This document shows positions 36,161 to 48,300 of a stretch of 64,000 bases of DNA, piece after piece; the first letter of the stretch is position 1; every line of letters starts with the position of its first letter. The notes beneath the pieces are model-generated. The model did not search any database and was not told the origin of the DNA. It was given only the letters and a program-made list of their open reading frames with translations. Source of the DNA: Leucaena leucocephala (Eukaryota; Streptophyta; Magnoliopsida; Fabales; Fabaceae); contig CM073535.1 of NCBI GenBank assembly GCA_037074615.1, forward strand, positions 6,921,001 through 6,985,000, given 5' to 3'. The position numbers and the translations under genes are program-made.

Positions 36161-36550
36161 ATGGCGGCCGGAGTAGCAGCATGGCTGGGGGTAAGCGGAG
36201 TGGTGTTTTCGACGGTGGCGGCGGTGAGGCAACTTGACTACGACTACGACTTCTATTGTCTGGGTCCCGAGAGCGAAGTCTGTCATTATTTGATTAGCCA
36301 AGACTGGAAAAATGAAATTTATAGAGGTCTGTTCATGGATTATCCCTCTCTCTCGCAAAGTTGCTGCGAGCAACTCCTGGGAGATGGATATTTATGTTAC
36401 GAATCACTGGTGCAGCAGATTCAGCTTAAACTTGCTGGCAATAAGGATAAAATCCCAAAGGGCTCCAAGAACGGATGGAGATCTCATGTGGGCTACCTGT
36501 CATGCTCACGCTGCTCCACCGCCCTCCACTCTTTAATTACTTCTAATTAG
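36161..36550 (+). CDS. Small secreted cysteine-rich protein, prolamin-like (ECA1/EC1-type)
   Basis: Intact 129-residue frame, no intron needed. The first 22 residues (MAAGVAAWLGVSGVVFSTVA and on) are hydrophobic and fit a signal peptide. The cysteines are C33, C41, C68-C69, C79, C115 and C118. The order C-x7-C-x26-CC-x9-C with Leu/Ile-rich spacing (HYLISQDWKNEIYRGLFMDY, SLSQSCCEQLLGDGYLCYE) resembles the prolamin-like domain of the plant ECA1/EGG CELL 1 family, whose members are secreted by gametophytic cells. The C-terminal CSRC pair is unusual. A TATA box and a short leader precede it. The family call is from the cysteine spacing only. A second small secreted protein lies 2.4 kb downstream in the same direction. 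Confidence 0.55.
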   Translation: MAAGVAAWLGVSGVVFSTVAAVRQLDYDYDFYCLGPESEVCHYLISQDWKNEIYRGLFMDYPSLSQSCCEQLLGDGYLCYESLVQQIQLKLAGNKDKIPKGSKNGWRSHVGYLSCSRCSTALHSLITSN

Positions 36551-38863
36551 CATTAAGTCCTTTTGTTTTATTTTATAAAGCCTTATATTTATGAGGAATG
36601 GGCTATTCATTTCATAGTCTTCCCCTTACCTAATAAAATCTCAAAATATATAAATTGTATATGGGGCGGATGATATTTCTTAAGAAAAATGATCATGTTA
36701 TGTGAGCCAGCTGAAGTCTAAATAACCAAATTAGCTACAAACCAAACAATATGGAGATGTTGCATTAGGATAATCTTAAATATAATAACTAAATAAAAAA
36801 TTATTTTATTTATAAATATAATATGTAAATTCACTTTATTTATCAAATTATAACCTTAAAATACCTTTATATGATTGTACATATTAAAAAAATTTCTATT
36901 AATAGTAATTTAAATATATATGATGAAATGATATATTTTAGAAAAACTAACACATAAATAATTAATTTAATTAATTTTTTAATTTATTTAAATTAATTAA
37001 ATAAATGTTATCTTAAGGATAAAGTATAGTAATAGAAAACAGCAAAATCTAAGAACAATAAAGAGAAGGTGATTTCAACTGTGGTTACTTATAACAAAAC
37101 ATTTTTTTTATAAATTTTTTTTAAAAAAAGGTTGGGTTCAACTATGATTTAAGAGTGGGATGAAGTTTCCTTTTCTCTTATGTGATACCAATATTAAGTA
37201 GGACGAGTCGTCAATTACCTTCAAGTATAAATCTAGGCACCTAAAAAATATGATACTTCCTTAAGCATTATGACTGAAATTCTAATAAAATAATACTTTT
37301 TAAAAATTAAATACATTTTAAATGATCGTATATCCTATATTTTTACTAAAAGAACCAAAAACACATTATGAGCGAGTTCACTGTTCCTCTGAGCCCATTT
37401 ACAAATGTAAGGTCACGAGTTTATTATATATACACTTTGACTCTTCCAATCGTAACCAATATAGAACTCTTCTTTACAACACTCCGACGCACAAACTACA
37501 ACAGTGGTCAAATCAGGCAAGGTTGGCTGTGGAGGTTTAATATGGGGGAAGATGGAGCTTTGGACTATTAGAGACTTCCTTATAGCGTATATGCTCTCTA
37601 ATTGAAGCCAAATTATACTTCAATTTTGGTTGCATAGCTTACATTTTTTTAATTTTGTTTTTTTAGTTGCAAATCTTATTGGGGCCTTTTTCTTTTCTTT
37701 TCATGGTTTATTTTTTAAAATTTTGCTTTGTTTGGATGGAGAGAAAAATGAGGGGAAAATAAGGGTGAGAGAATACTAGGAATAATTTTGTTTTTTCAGT
37801 AGTCTAAAAAAGTTGTAGGACACGGCTGCACACGACTTTAGTCCACTCGTAACCCAAAACCCAACAGTGCCACGGGTTCAACTGATTGGACCATTAAACA
37901 ATTAGGCCCAATATTGGTCAGGTGATAGGCCCAAGTTGCATGAGTTTTCAAAAAGGCCCAAGCTGAGAATTATAGAGATAAATCAAGAGGAAATGAATGT
38001 GAAATATCATCAGTATAATTTATGATTTATCGTCTTGTATCAAAGAAATGAATACAATTATTATTTATATTTTTTTATTTTACTGAATTTTTATTTTTCA
38101 ATTTTAAAAATATTTTACTATTTGTATTTTTATTTGTTGTCATAAAAAAAATGACAAAACTTAACTCAAACGATTTATATCTATTGAGTTAAGTTCTTTA
38201 AATTCACTTGTTATTATGTTATTTTTAGTTAATTAAAATATATATGTATACTTCTAAATTTACCTATAAACACTTAATATAATTTTTTATATCAACTCTT
38301 ATAGTGTCAGTTAAAATTTATAAATTTTTATATGGATATTTGTTATTTTTCTATTGTTAGTTGTTAAAATTAGGATTTATAAATTTTTATATGGCATATG
38401 GGTATGTGTTATTTTTTCTATTATTAGTTGTTAAATTCATCTATATACACTTATATAAATTTACCTATGAACTTAATCTAATAACTACATACAATTTCAT
38501 ATAAGTTTTGTCCTATAAAAAAAATTAAAATAAAGATATTTTTTATTTTTAAATCTTTAACTGACATGGATTTTTTTGGACGGATAACTGATATGGTTTG
38601 AAATAAGGAAGTTTCCGTTTTGCCACATTTGGACATTATATTCTATTATAAATAGAAAATTAAATTCATAATTGTATAGAACTCCTATGATATAATACAC
38701 ACGACAGAAACAATCTCCACAAATATTCATGTTTTTAGGGTAACTGTCATGGATATAACATTCAAGACATTAAAACTGTAAGAAACGTGAATCTCTAGGA
38801 GTTAATCAGATGAAACGTCTCAAAACATTCACTACTATACAGAAACTCGATCATATTTTTTCC
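36551..38863. other. Intergenic between the two small secreted-protein genes
   Basis: AT-rich. Three GGCCCA motifs (37905-37910, 37928-37933, 37955-37960) within 56 bases are promoter-like, but no gene can be assigned to them. The open frames at 37.32-37.57 kb show no recognisable motif. Confidence 0.45.
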
Positions 38864-38871
38864 CTATAAAT
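38864..38871 (+). promoter_or_regulatory. TATA box of the 38.9-kb gene
   Basis: CTATAAAT at 38864-38871. Transcription would start near 38895, after the first in-frame ATG (38890), which favours the ATG at 38920. Confidence 0.5.
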
Positions 38872-38919
38872 CCCTTATTACAGCAATGCATGATGATCAA
38901 ACACTCTAATCCTCAAAAC

Positions 38920-39252
38920 ATGAGAACGTCAAAGTGTAGGCCAGCCATGGTGGTTTTGTTTCTAACGGTGGCATTAGCCGCCATAGTTTCACACGCCGAC
39001 GGCAGTAGATCCTTAGCAGAAGAAAACCCTCCGGCTATTGCGCCGGAAGGGGATGACACCGTGGCCAATCTCAACGACAATAACTTGGTGATTTCTCTTC
39101 AATATGGCAGTCACAAAATAAGTGACCATTGTGTAGAAGAGATTTTAGAGAACATTTTCATGAAGAGTATTAGGTCTGTAAGTCCAGAATGTCTCCTTGA
39201 GTTAGAGGAAGCAGAGCCAAATTACCACAATAACTTAGTTAGGAACATGTAG
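38920..39252 (+). CDS. Putative small secreted protein, possibly a degenerate prolamin-like member
   Basis: From the ATG at 38920 the frame encodes 110 residues (MRTSKCRPAMVVLFLTVALA at the start); an in-frame ATG at 38890 would add ten. The hydrophobic stretch followed by SHADGSRS fits a cleaved signal peptide. The mature part is acidic, with ENPPAIAPEGDD, then a segment HCVEEILENIFMKS and VSPECLLELEEAE that recalls the CVxEI...GPxCC core of ECA1-type prolamin-like proteins, but with only two cysteines in the mature part. It may be a diverged relative of the gene at 36161, or unrelated. The function is not recognised. The start was chosen from the TATA box position. Confidence 0.45.
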   Translation: MRTSKCRPAMVVLFLTVALAAIVSHADGSRSLAEENPPAIAPEGDDTVANLNDNNLVISLQYGSHKISDHCVEEILENIFMKSIRSVSPECLLELEEAEPNYHNNLVRNM

Positions 39253-40087
39253 TCATGATGTTGCGCCAGAGATCATAGGCTGTCGTTTTTTTCTCTTAGT
39301 CGTTTACATCGAGTGTTTGTTTTAATTGGGTTAATTACCATGTCATTCTCATTTATGGGTTTATAATTAGCTTAATTACCCATGTTATTCGACGCCATTA
39401 ACATGCTCGTCCTTCAATTCCCATTAAGCCAAATGCTATGAATCCCCCCAAATTTAATGTTCCATATGACCTTCTTTTTGAACGTAGAGATAAATTAGAA
39501 GCATTTGTTTTTTAAGGCCAGCATCACCTACGGACAGAAAAATTATAAGAAGCCATGTAATATACTCTTATAATCTTATATATAAGTTATTTTCAATATA
39601 TTTTTATACAGAAAAACATATTTTTTTTTAAATTTTATCAACTTGCTTTAAAATTTAAAAACTTTTTAATTTTATTTTTATTTAATAAATATTATACTCA
39701 TAAGAATAAAGTTAACACAATAATAAATGAGTGATAAAATTATATATGAATATAAAAAGTTTAATAATATAACTTATAAATATAAAAAAAAAAATTGTAT
39801 CTCTACTCTACCCAATAAATAGTAGCCTAATAGTATTGAATCAATTGTCTTTAAAATGAAACCAATGCCACACATCCATATCTTCTTCTATCCTGTTAAT
39901 CAAAACGCTTTGTGTAAATTTTGTTGGGATAGATTTTAGAATCCTAGTATATGTGACAAATATTATTTTTAAGGTATTTTTATTTTTCATACATATATCA
40001 CTTCAATTAAAACCAATCGTATTTATTAAACCTTGAATCAGGGTACTCCCGATTTAATGTCAGGCACAGTTATGTAAACATTGGTTT
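39253..40087. other. Intergenic
   Basis: AT-rich, no gene or clear element. Confidence 0.5.
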
Positions 40088-40190
40088 TATGTGTATTTGA
40101 AAAGAGTTTAAACCAAAATTTTAAAGAGTTTTTTGCTTAAATTTTAATTTGAAATTTTTTTAAAATAAACAGTTATATTTATTTAAAAAA

Positions 40191-40538
40191 TATTATAAAA
40201 ATAAGAGAAAAATAAAAAAAAAAATAGAGAGAGAAAAAATAACAAAATAAGATATTGAGAGATAAGACAAGAGAGTATTATTCATTCATTTGTATATTTA
40301 TCCTTATCCAAATGCCTTGCATATGGCATCTATTTATAGGCCCCAAACTATTAAAGACTAATCTTAAAGTTACAAAAGAATAAAGATGAACGTAATAGCA
40401 TTAACAATAAGAAATCCCTCTCAAGTCATTCATTGAAGAGGTTATGAGTTTGTGACATTAAGAGAAGATGGAATCCTAAGAGGAATCCCAAGAACTAAGG
40501 GTTATGGACATCCACACATATATATAATATTTATAACA
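40191..40538 (-). repeat. 3' LTR of the 40.2-44.6 kb element
   Basis: 348 bases, direct repeat of 44261-44606, sharing for example GAGATAAGA.. near the left and CATATATATAATATTTATAACA-type wording at the right. Confidence 0.8.
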
Positions 40539-40549
40539 CTTCCCCTTAG
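40539..40549 (-). other. Polypurine tract of the 40.2-44.6 kb element
   Basis: CTAAGGGGAAG on the minus strand, directly before the TGTTATAAAT of the 3' LTR. Confidence 0.7.
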
Positions 40550-42059
40550 ATATCCATGATAAGTATTGTGCCTCATTAAAATCTTACTAAGAAAAACCCA
40601 GTGGGACAAAAACCTAGTGAAGAAAAAAAAGTACATAATACATATTGAAGTTGCCTCATTAAAAATTTTACCAGGAAAATCCAGTGGGGTAAAACTTTAG
40701 TTAAGGGAAAAAGTATACAGCATAATCTTTACTCCCAGATGATAATATCACGTTTACTTCTCCTTATTATCACATCATTTTTATCCCGTAACGATAACAT
40801 CGGCTTTTCGATGTCACTTTTTCAACATAGTGTACTATTTTCTTAAGTGAATCATTTGCAATATTTTTTTAGTATATCTTTCTTTTAGTTAAACTATACA
40901 TGATGCATTGTCATTATATATTTTTTTAATATATCTTTTGGATATATTGAATTATCAACACATTTTTCCATGTCTTATCCACTCAAATCTCAATTTTACT
41001 ATCCATTGTATATCTACAAGAACTTAATTTTGCCAATAAAATTACAACATATAATACCAACACAATATGTATAATAGAATAAATATATAGGACTTGATTT
41101 GCTAAATTTAATATATCTTTATAGACAATAAAAATTATAAAATTATTGGGTATTTAACTCTAGACATTTCCTTTATACGTCTCTAGCATTTTAAATCCTT
41201 AAAATATGACCATGTAAATTTTACTATTTAGTGAGCCATATGCATATGTTATAACAATATATATTAGTCGCATATTTTATTTTCTTATACTACCAGTTTT
41301 GTAATATATGCAAAAATTATTGCCTCTACCACAAAATAATATTTCTCATCATAACTATCAGTAGCTTTTGTAAAAAAATTTATTTTTACATAAATATTTT
41401 TATATTTTATATTTCAGATGTTTGGACTGCATGTCCATAATTTTGCATATATTGAAAAAAATATAATTCTATTTTCATTGCGTCTTTGCACTTTTATTTT
41501 TCTTTTTGACCAAATATTTTTCTGTTTACTTCACATGATATATCTACATACAATATCATCATTTAATCATATTATTATCAAAACTATTACCGATAACTTT
41601 ATCTTTTTAGTTCTATTTTTCTTTTTGTGACATAATTTATTGAGCTTTTTTTATTACAATTCAGGTACCTGAACCTCTTTTGAGGTTTTACAATTAGTTA
41701 TGTCTTGGCACTCTACTGAATTACATGCCTCCTTAATATGATCATCTTAATTATATACTCTAATATTTCTAATATTATATTTTAAACCAATTAGCATTTC
41801 ATACTTCAAACATGTCTCACTTTGATTTATACTAATTGGAGTATTTTTAGTTGAAATATGAGATTTAATAATTCTAATTTATGTCAATAATCATATCTGA
41901 CAGATATTTTATAATATTTTATGAATACAATATTTTATGAACTTCTAGTTCATATTACTATATTTGAAGATATTGTATTTGATAGTAATAATGCATTCCT
42001 TATATTCTTCTTTCCAGTTACTCAATTTCTCTCCCTCATATTGAGAGAACTTTCTCAAA

Positions 42060-42185
42060 TGACAATCAACTGATCATATGGTATAAGTCTCCTGAATCCA
42101 TTTGTTTCTTTTAGAAACATTATTTTGTTTCATTTAGAGACAAACAAGAAGAAGGATGTTCTTAACCAACATTTATCTCAACTTT
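42060..42185 (-). repeat. Inverted repeat arm 1 inside the copia element
   Basis: About 125 bases, inverted relative to 43490-43612. Shared wording includes TGTTGGTTAAGAACATCC and GGAGACTTATACCATATG. By position relative to the element at 19-24 kb it corresponds to the C-terminal end of integrase (the GYESPS..YLEP..CHF region). Confidence 0.75.
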
Positions 42186-43489
42186 ATTTTACTCATTTAT
42201 TTATTTGATGATTAGAGTAGTGATTGATATAAACATATTTCTCAATTATTGATAGTTAAATTTATGGATACTAAAATAGTTAGGACAATTTGAAAATATA
42301 TTAAATTTATTTTCTTCATTTCACTTTACCTCTTATAGTACTTTGAATATATTGAAGTATATTACCAATGAGTAATAGAGTTATCATTATGTAAAACTAT
42401 AAGATAATTATAATTAAGTATGATAGTTCCTGAAGAACTTTATGTAATAAAATTGAAATAGTTCCTGAAGAATTAATATATATTTTTCTTACGAGATGAT
42501 TGATAATAGAAATTATGACTTATACATATATTAAAATTTCGGTTCGATAAAGACATGAAAATTATTGCCCAATTGGATTGAAATCCATAATTGTATATGA
42601 GTTGCAAAGCATTTAGTTTCCAAGTGAAATATTTGAAAAATGAAAATATGTTTATATAACTCACACTTAAGGGGAGATTATTAGAATACAAGTATAAAAA
42701 AATATTGGATAAAATTCTCCCCATATCTTCATAAATTTAATTGATTTCTTAAAAATAGATATCATATTAAGATTATAAATTAGTTATATGTTATGAAGAT
42801 TGAAAAGTTTATTGTTAGTTATAGTAAACCAAAAGTTTACTGATCATATAGATATATTATTGGTATAATTTATTTGATCATTATAAATGATGTAATAAGT
42901 TATTGAAGATTATGTATTGACATTCATTAAAGAATCAAAAGTTTATTTATAAATAGCCAATATATTATAAAATTCAAGGAATCATGGGTGTTGCTTGTTC
43001 TTAAACAAAATTGATCAAAAAAATATTACTAGTTATTATTTAGAATGGATTTCTATATTCTGAAAATATATCAAAGTCATATTATATGGGTCTATTAAGA
43101 TAGCATGTAAGCCATAGAAATATTTACTAAATTTGATAGATGCATCTATAAAATAGTTACATGTGAAAGTATTATGAATTTGCAACCAAAAATTTGCAAG
43201 ATTATTTGAATAAATATAATCATTATGATTGAGTGCGCAATTTCTAGAATATGGAAATAATTTATTAATGCCTCCATAAATAATTGAATCAATGTTTATG
43301 AAAACAAGATTTCTATTTTAGTATTGGCATATTTGATTTGATATATTGCATCACTTATATATATCAAGCCAATAAAATTTTCCTAACAAAATTGACTTTT
43401 GGTCAAGAGTCAGATATTTTTAAATGTACGATGCTTATTTTTATTGATCAACCATAATATATATGGATGACTATTAAAAGAAAATTGAG

Positions 43490-43612
43490 ATAAATGTTGG
43501 TTAAGAACATCCTTCTTGTTTGTCTCTGAATGAAACAAAATAATATTTCTAAAAAAAACAAATTGATTAAGGAGACTTATACCATATGGTCAGTTAATTG
43601 TCATTTATAAAA
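43490..43612 (+). repeat. Inverted repeat arm 2 inside the copia element
   Basis: Partner of 42060-42185. It directly continues the plus-strand integrase-like sequence from 42860. Confidence 0.75.
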
Positions 43613-44245
43613 ATCACAAGATATTCTTTTATCAAAAAACTATTATAAAAAATGATATGACTTCTGATTATTTAATAAAAAAAATATTATGGCTACTGGT
43701 CATTTAATAATAGAAAATTATAATATCAACATATATAAAAATAAATAAAATATAAAAAAAATCTATTAAAACGTAATACATAAGGATTATTGTGATATAA
43801 ATAATATATATACGTATATGTATTTGCAAATGATATATTAATATAACATAATATTTGCTATGCATATATGCTAGTAGTTATTATAATATATATGAGTATA
43901 ATAACTATTGCTATAATAATTATAAAGAAAAGACAATAAATAATAAGTATATATATAAATGTATGAATAACATAATAAAAGAAATAAAAATTTAAAACAA
44001 TAATACTTAGTATGTGAGCTATTAAATATATAAGAAATAAAAAAAATAATATAAAATATAGATATATAATGCAATAAGAAAACTAAAAAAATATAATAAA
44101 AGAATAATATGATAGATAGTAAATATATATAATTAAAATTTTATTCTACAATTGAGTAAAGAAAAGCTAATATAAAGTACTATTGTACATAACATAAGAA
44201 TATATAAATTTGTAAGAAATTTATACCTCAAATTTTCAGAATCAA

Positions 44246-44260
44246 CTCGTGTTGATAATA
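44246..44260 (-). other. Primer-binding site of the 40.2-44.6 kb element
   Basis: TATTATCAACACGAG on the minus strand, directly after the 5' LTR; matches the PBS of the 19.0-24.3 kb element with a few changes. Confidence 0.7.
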
Positions 44261-44606
44261 TGTTATAAAAATAAGATAAAAATAAAAAAAGTTAAAGAGG
44301 AAAGAAATAATAAAATAAGAGATTGAGAGAGAAGATAAGAGATTATTATTCATTTACTTATATATTTATTATTGTCCAAATATTTTGTATATGACCTCTA
44401 TTTATAAGTCTCTAACTATTAAAGACTAATCCTAAAGTTATAAAGGAATAAATATGAATGTAATATCATTAACAATAATAAACCCCTCTTAAGTCATTTA
44501 TTGGGAAGATTATGAGTTTGTGACAATAAGAGAAGATTGAATCCTAAAAGGAATCCTAAGAGCTAAGAGTTATAGACATCCATACATATATATAATATTT
44601 ATAACA
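44261..44606 (-). repeat. 5' LTR of the 40.2-44.6 kb element
   Basis: 346 bases, direct repeat of 40191-40538, retaining TG at the left edge and CA at the right edge. Confidence 0.8.
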
Positions 44607-44966
44607 AAAAGACTTTAGGATTAAATTATTGTTTAAAATTAAGATTTTAGATAAGCTATTGAGATTAACTTAAAGAACAATAAAAGAATTTATAATCTAC
44701 CTAATTACTATTTTACCCAAACTTTTTCTTATAACGTTTATCCTTTCTTCTCTCTCTCCTCTTTTTTCTTCATCCTCTATCTTCTCTCTTCTTTCATATT
44801 TTTAATAAAATAACTCTTTTTTAATAATTTTTTAATTATAAAATTTTTTATAATAATAGTTATATAAATATTTATTTATTTAAAACTATTTTTTTCTATA
44901 AATTTTTGTTCGAAAGTTTTTTCTTTTGCGTAAATCATTTTTAAATTCTTATCTAATCAGCGCTTT

Positions 44967-45316
44967 TAACGTTGATATCAAATTGGGGACCCTATATTCC
45001 GGAGTTCCTCTACTTCCCAAATTCCAAGTCTTTCAGTGGACCGGAGCTGTGATCGGCTCAAATTCCACGATTAAGTTCGTCGGGCCCCTTACAAAACACG
45101 TTTCAATCATTAATTGAAGAGCTCCAAGATGAGCGACCGTAAATACCCAAGGCAATATCCATGCCATGTTCTAGCATATACCGAATCTTAGTCTGTTTTA
45201 GACCATCCTGACTTCAGTCCTTTTTGATGCGCCGGGTATGAATTAGAGAGCCAAAAATATGGAGAAAAGTGAATCCAAAGGAATTAATTAAGAAGATACA
45301 GAGAGATAGAGATAAA
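44967..45316 (+). other. Promoter and leader region of the HD-domain gene
   Basis: No other gene seen. A short upstream open frame (45259-45291, eleven codons with stop) precedes the chosen ATG. A further in-frame extension to 45269 would need a GTG start and is not likely. Confidence 0.45.
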
Positions 45317-48300
45317 ATGAGCAGTGGAGACCGAGTTTTTGTGTGTAAATCAGTTTCGCTCTTCTTCACCCTACCTTCCTGTCTTTCTTGCACTCAACTT
45401 AGGTCCGAATTCGTTGCGGCTCGCGCTTGGTCTCCCGCTGCTTCTAGCATTTATCGCCGAATGGCCGCCGCAGGTTCATCCTCGCCCTCTTCAGTTAACA
45501 CCATTTCCGGCAATGTGAATGCTTCTTCTTCGGCGGCAGACGCCGCAGCTCCTTCTGCTTCCTCTGCCATTGATTTCCTCTCTATATGTCACAGCCTAAA
45601 GGTGCTCCTCTAGGTTCTTTGGTGATGCTTGTTTAGTTAGTTCTCAGTTTAGTTATCCAGAAGGAAAATCTCTGTTTAGGAGTTTTCCTCGACATCCTAA
45701 ACGGATGCGAATGTGAAATGCTATAGTTTCATTTTTCTGGCTTTTATTCTGATGTCAGTTACCAAATTATTTGTTCTAATTCAAGGTGCCAAGAAGATTT
45801 AAAATATTGAGTACATATTTTGATATCGTTAAATGTTTCGGTTGGATTTATGCATTTAGATAAATGCAAGCTTAACCTTCGTGACTTCTTTTCGCAGTTA
45901 TTGTCTGAGTTTCCTTTGTTGTTTATTATCGTCGTAACTGCTTGAATTCTGTGTGGGAATTAGACAACAAAAAGAGCAGGATGGATACGTAAACATGTTA
46001 AGGATCCAGAATCGATAGGGGATCATATGTATCGAATGGGTTTGATGGCTCTGATTGCTTCAGATATCTCTGGCATAGACCGAAACAAGTGAATTTCCCC
46101 TCCTCTTCCTCAGCTGTAATATCTTGATTACATTTGCGCTATGCATGTTGATGTTCTATTGATTTTCATGGGGGGTACATATTAGAGTTAGAATGGGTAA
46201 AAATTCTGAAACCTAGTTTTCTGTTATTTCCAGGTGTATAAAAATGGCTATTGTTCACAATATTGCTGAAGGTATGATGCTTTGCCTTTGATTTTCTATA
46301 ACTTGCGTTTTATTGTGGCCGAGGATGGATGAATTTGGGCGGAAAGTGACGAACGCAAGGTAGAGAATGAGAGAATGTACAGATAAATCAGGGTTGATTA
46401 TATATGTGGCTCATACGAGAAATTACTGTGTTGCGAATGAACCATGGAAAATGAGAGAATTTTATTCAGAAAATTGCCCCCAAAAACACAGACACTCAGA
46501 TAGACCTTATGTAATGAGCACATTATGCTGTCTGAGAGGAAATACCTTCAAATCTACATGAACTAATTGGATTAACATATTGATAGAATGACGCATTATT
46601 TCTGCATTGATTCGAGTATCTCAAATTACTACAGGCTAATCTGTGAGATTATAATACCGTTTGCATTTCTGTCCTGTACTTTCTTTCTGAGCTAATAGTT
46701 GATACTCTTTTTCCCCCCCATACATTCTTATAGCTATTGTTGGGGACATTACCCCATCAGACGGTGTTTCAAAAGAAGAAAAGAGTAGACGAGAACGAGA
46801 AGCACTTGATCATATGTGTAAAGTGCTAGGTGGAGGATCTAGAGGTACTTCCATTTCACTGCAGACAGTTTGTCAATGATTGAATTAAGTGAACTCATCT
46901 CTTGATATATCTTCCAACTGGCTTAGTGAAGCAACGGAAATAGCTGAGTTGTGGATGGAGTATGAAGCAAATTCTTCACCAGAAGCTAAATTTGTCAAGG
47001 ACCTTGACAAGGTTTGTGCCTTTGTGGACTCATTTTCTCTATTTCACATACTATCAAGGTTTCCTCTCCGTTGTTATTATGGCTTCATGCTTTGATAAAT
47101 TTCTTAATGAATCTTGTTGTGATCTCTTATTCTCTGTTTAAAGTCTAAACATTTTCATAGATAGTGTCTAGATAAAACAGAGTTCTTTTTGAGTTATAAA
47201 AGCTACCTGCCTATCTGAAGGAAAGAACAGGGCTGGGAAGATGCAAAAATTTAGAATGTGGTGATCATGCTCCGTGTCTGTTACTTTATTCTCGTTGCTT
47301 GTTTTCCCCGAGGAGTTCAGAAAAGTGCAATTGGGCTACATTGCATTAAGAAACAAGAAACAGTCATGCAAATAATATCGAGTTTTTCATAGTTTTGTTG
47401 AGAACTTCATTCGGTCATGATGATGGAATATTTTAGCATGAAACCTACATTTCTATTTGGTTGTTAATATGTGCAAATTTAGTTATCTGATGCTATTAAT
47501 CTTTGCTTGAAGGTGGAGATGATACTTCAAGCCTTAGAATATGAAGATGGTGAGTGCTTGTTTCCTCTTTCTCTAATTCTTTATTCACTATACTGTGTTA
47601 TGGCTTCTAAAACTCTGTTAAATCATGCAAATTGTCATTTAATCTTTTCAAAACATCCAACATCTTCCAGAGAAAAATATATTTTAGCAAGGCTCTTATG
47701 TACCTGATACAGCGTTGAACTTTGTTAAACTTTTTCTCCTTGGTGTTCTTGGGTTCCCTATAAGATATAGTTTTCTGTGACCTCATATCTGTGAAATTTA
47801 TCTACAGGCTACAATTAGTTGTGTGCTGAAATTACTATGATGAAGATAATAATTAAGCAGCTAAGCAATAAATTTGTGTTATATACTACTATTTTGTGAG
47901 CATATCTTTGAGCTGTTCTATCCGTGGTTTTGCCACTGTTATGTTATGCTTTTTCTGTAGGATACGTATGTACACATATCAGGTTCTGACGAATGTATAC
48001 CACTAACTACCATAATTAGGAATGTATTGATTACTTTCGATGTTGAAATTATAGAATAGGAAATTCCCTTTTGTTTAGAATCGTGCAGAATGCATCCTGC
48101 CAAAGGAGATTATTAAAAACACAGTTTTGATCTAAAATTTAGGAAGGTTTCATCTTTCACTGTTTGGAACTTTGGCAGTTCCTTTATGCTGCATATTTGA
48201 TTACCACCACATTCACATTCCTTTCTATATTTGCTATGGAGTTATCCATGTGGTCTCAATCTTCTGAGTTCTGAAACATATTTTCTCATGGCTTTTTGCA

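Larger units (their letters stand above)
40191..44606 (-). mobile_element. Copia retrotransposon, decayed and internally inverted
   Basis: LTRs at 40191-40538 and 44261-44606 (about 347 bases, TGTTATAAAT... on the minus strand) flank 3.7 kb. The primer-binding site lies beside the right LTR and the polypurine tract beside the left LTR, so the element reads on the minus strand. The left LTR outer end reads TA instead of TG. Flanks AAAAA (40186-40190) and AAAAG (44607-44611) fit an old 5-bp target duplication. The pre-tract repeats, PBS and LTR ends resemble the 19.0-24.3 kb element. The interior has no open frame. Integrase-like sequence at 42.86-43.61 kb runs on the plus strand, opposite to the LTRs. 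Confidence 0.8.
40088..44966. mobile_element. MITE-like repeat split by a copia insertion
   Basis: The left part (40088-40190) and the right part (44607-about 44966) together match, in order, the uninterrupted repeat at 15409-15865: AAACAGTTATATTT before the break and TTTTAGATAAGCT after it, then the same C/T-rich block (TTCTTCTCTCTCTCCTC) and an ATAATAGTTAT-rich end. The copia element at 40191-44606 lies between the two parts. Confidence 0.6.

Noticed and set aside
42473..42724. Minus-strand open frame of 83 codons in the third copia element
   Set aside because: No match to any retrotransposon domain, and the surrounding protease/integrase remnant is on the opposite strand.
45269..45316. 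Extended N-terminus of the HD-domain protein from 45269
   Set aside because: That start is GTG, not ATG. The first ATG in frame is at 45317, and plant nuclear genes rarely use GTG.
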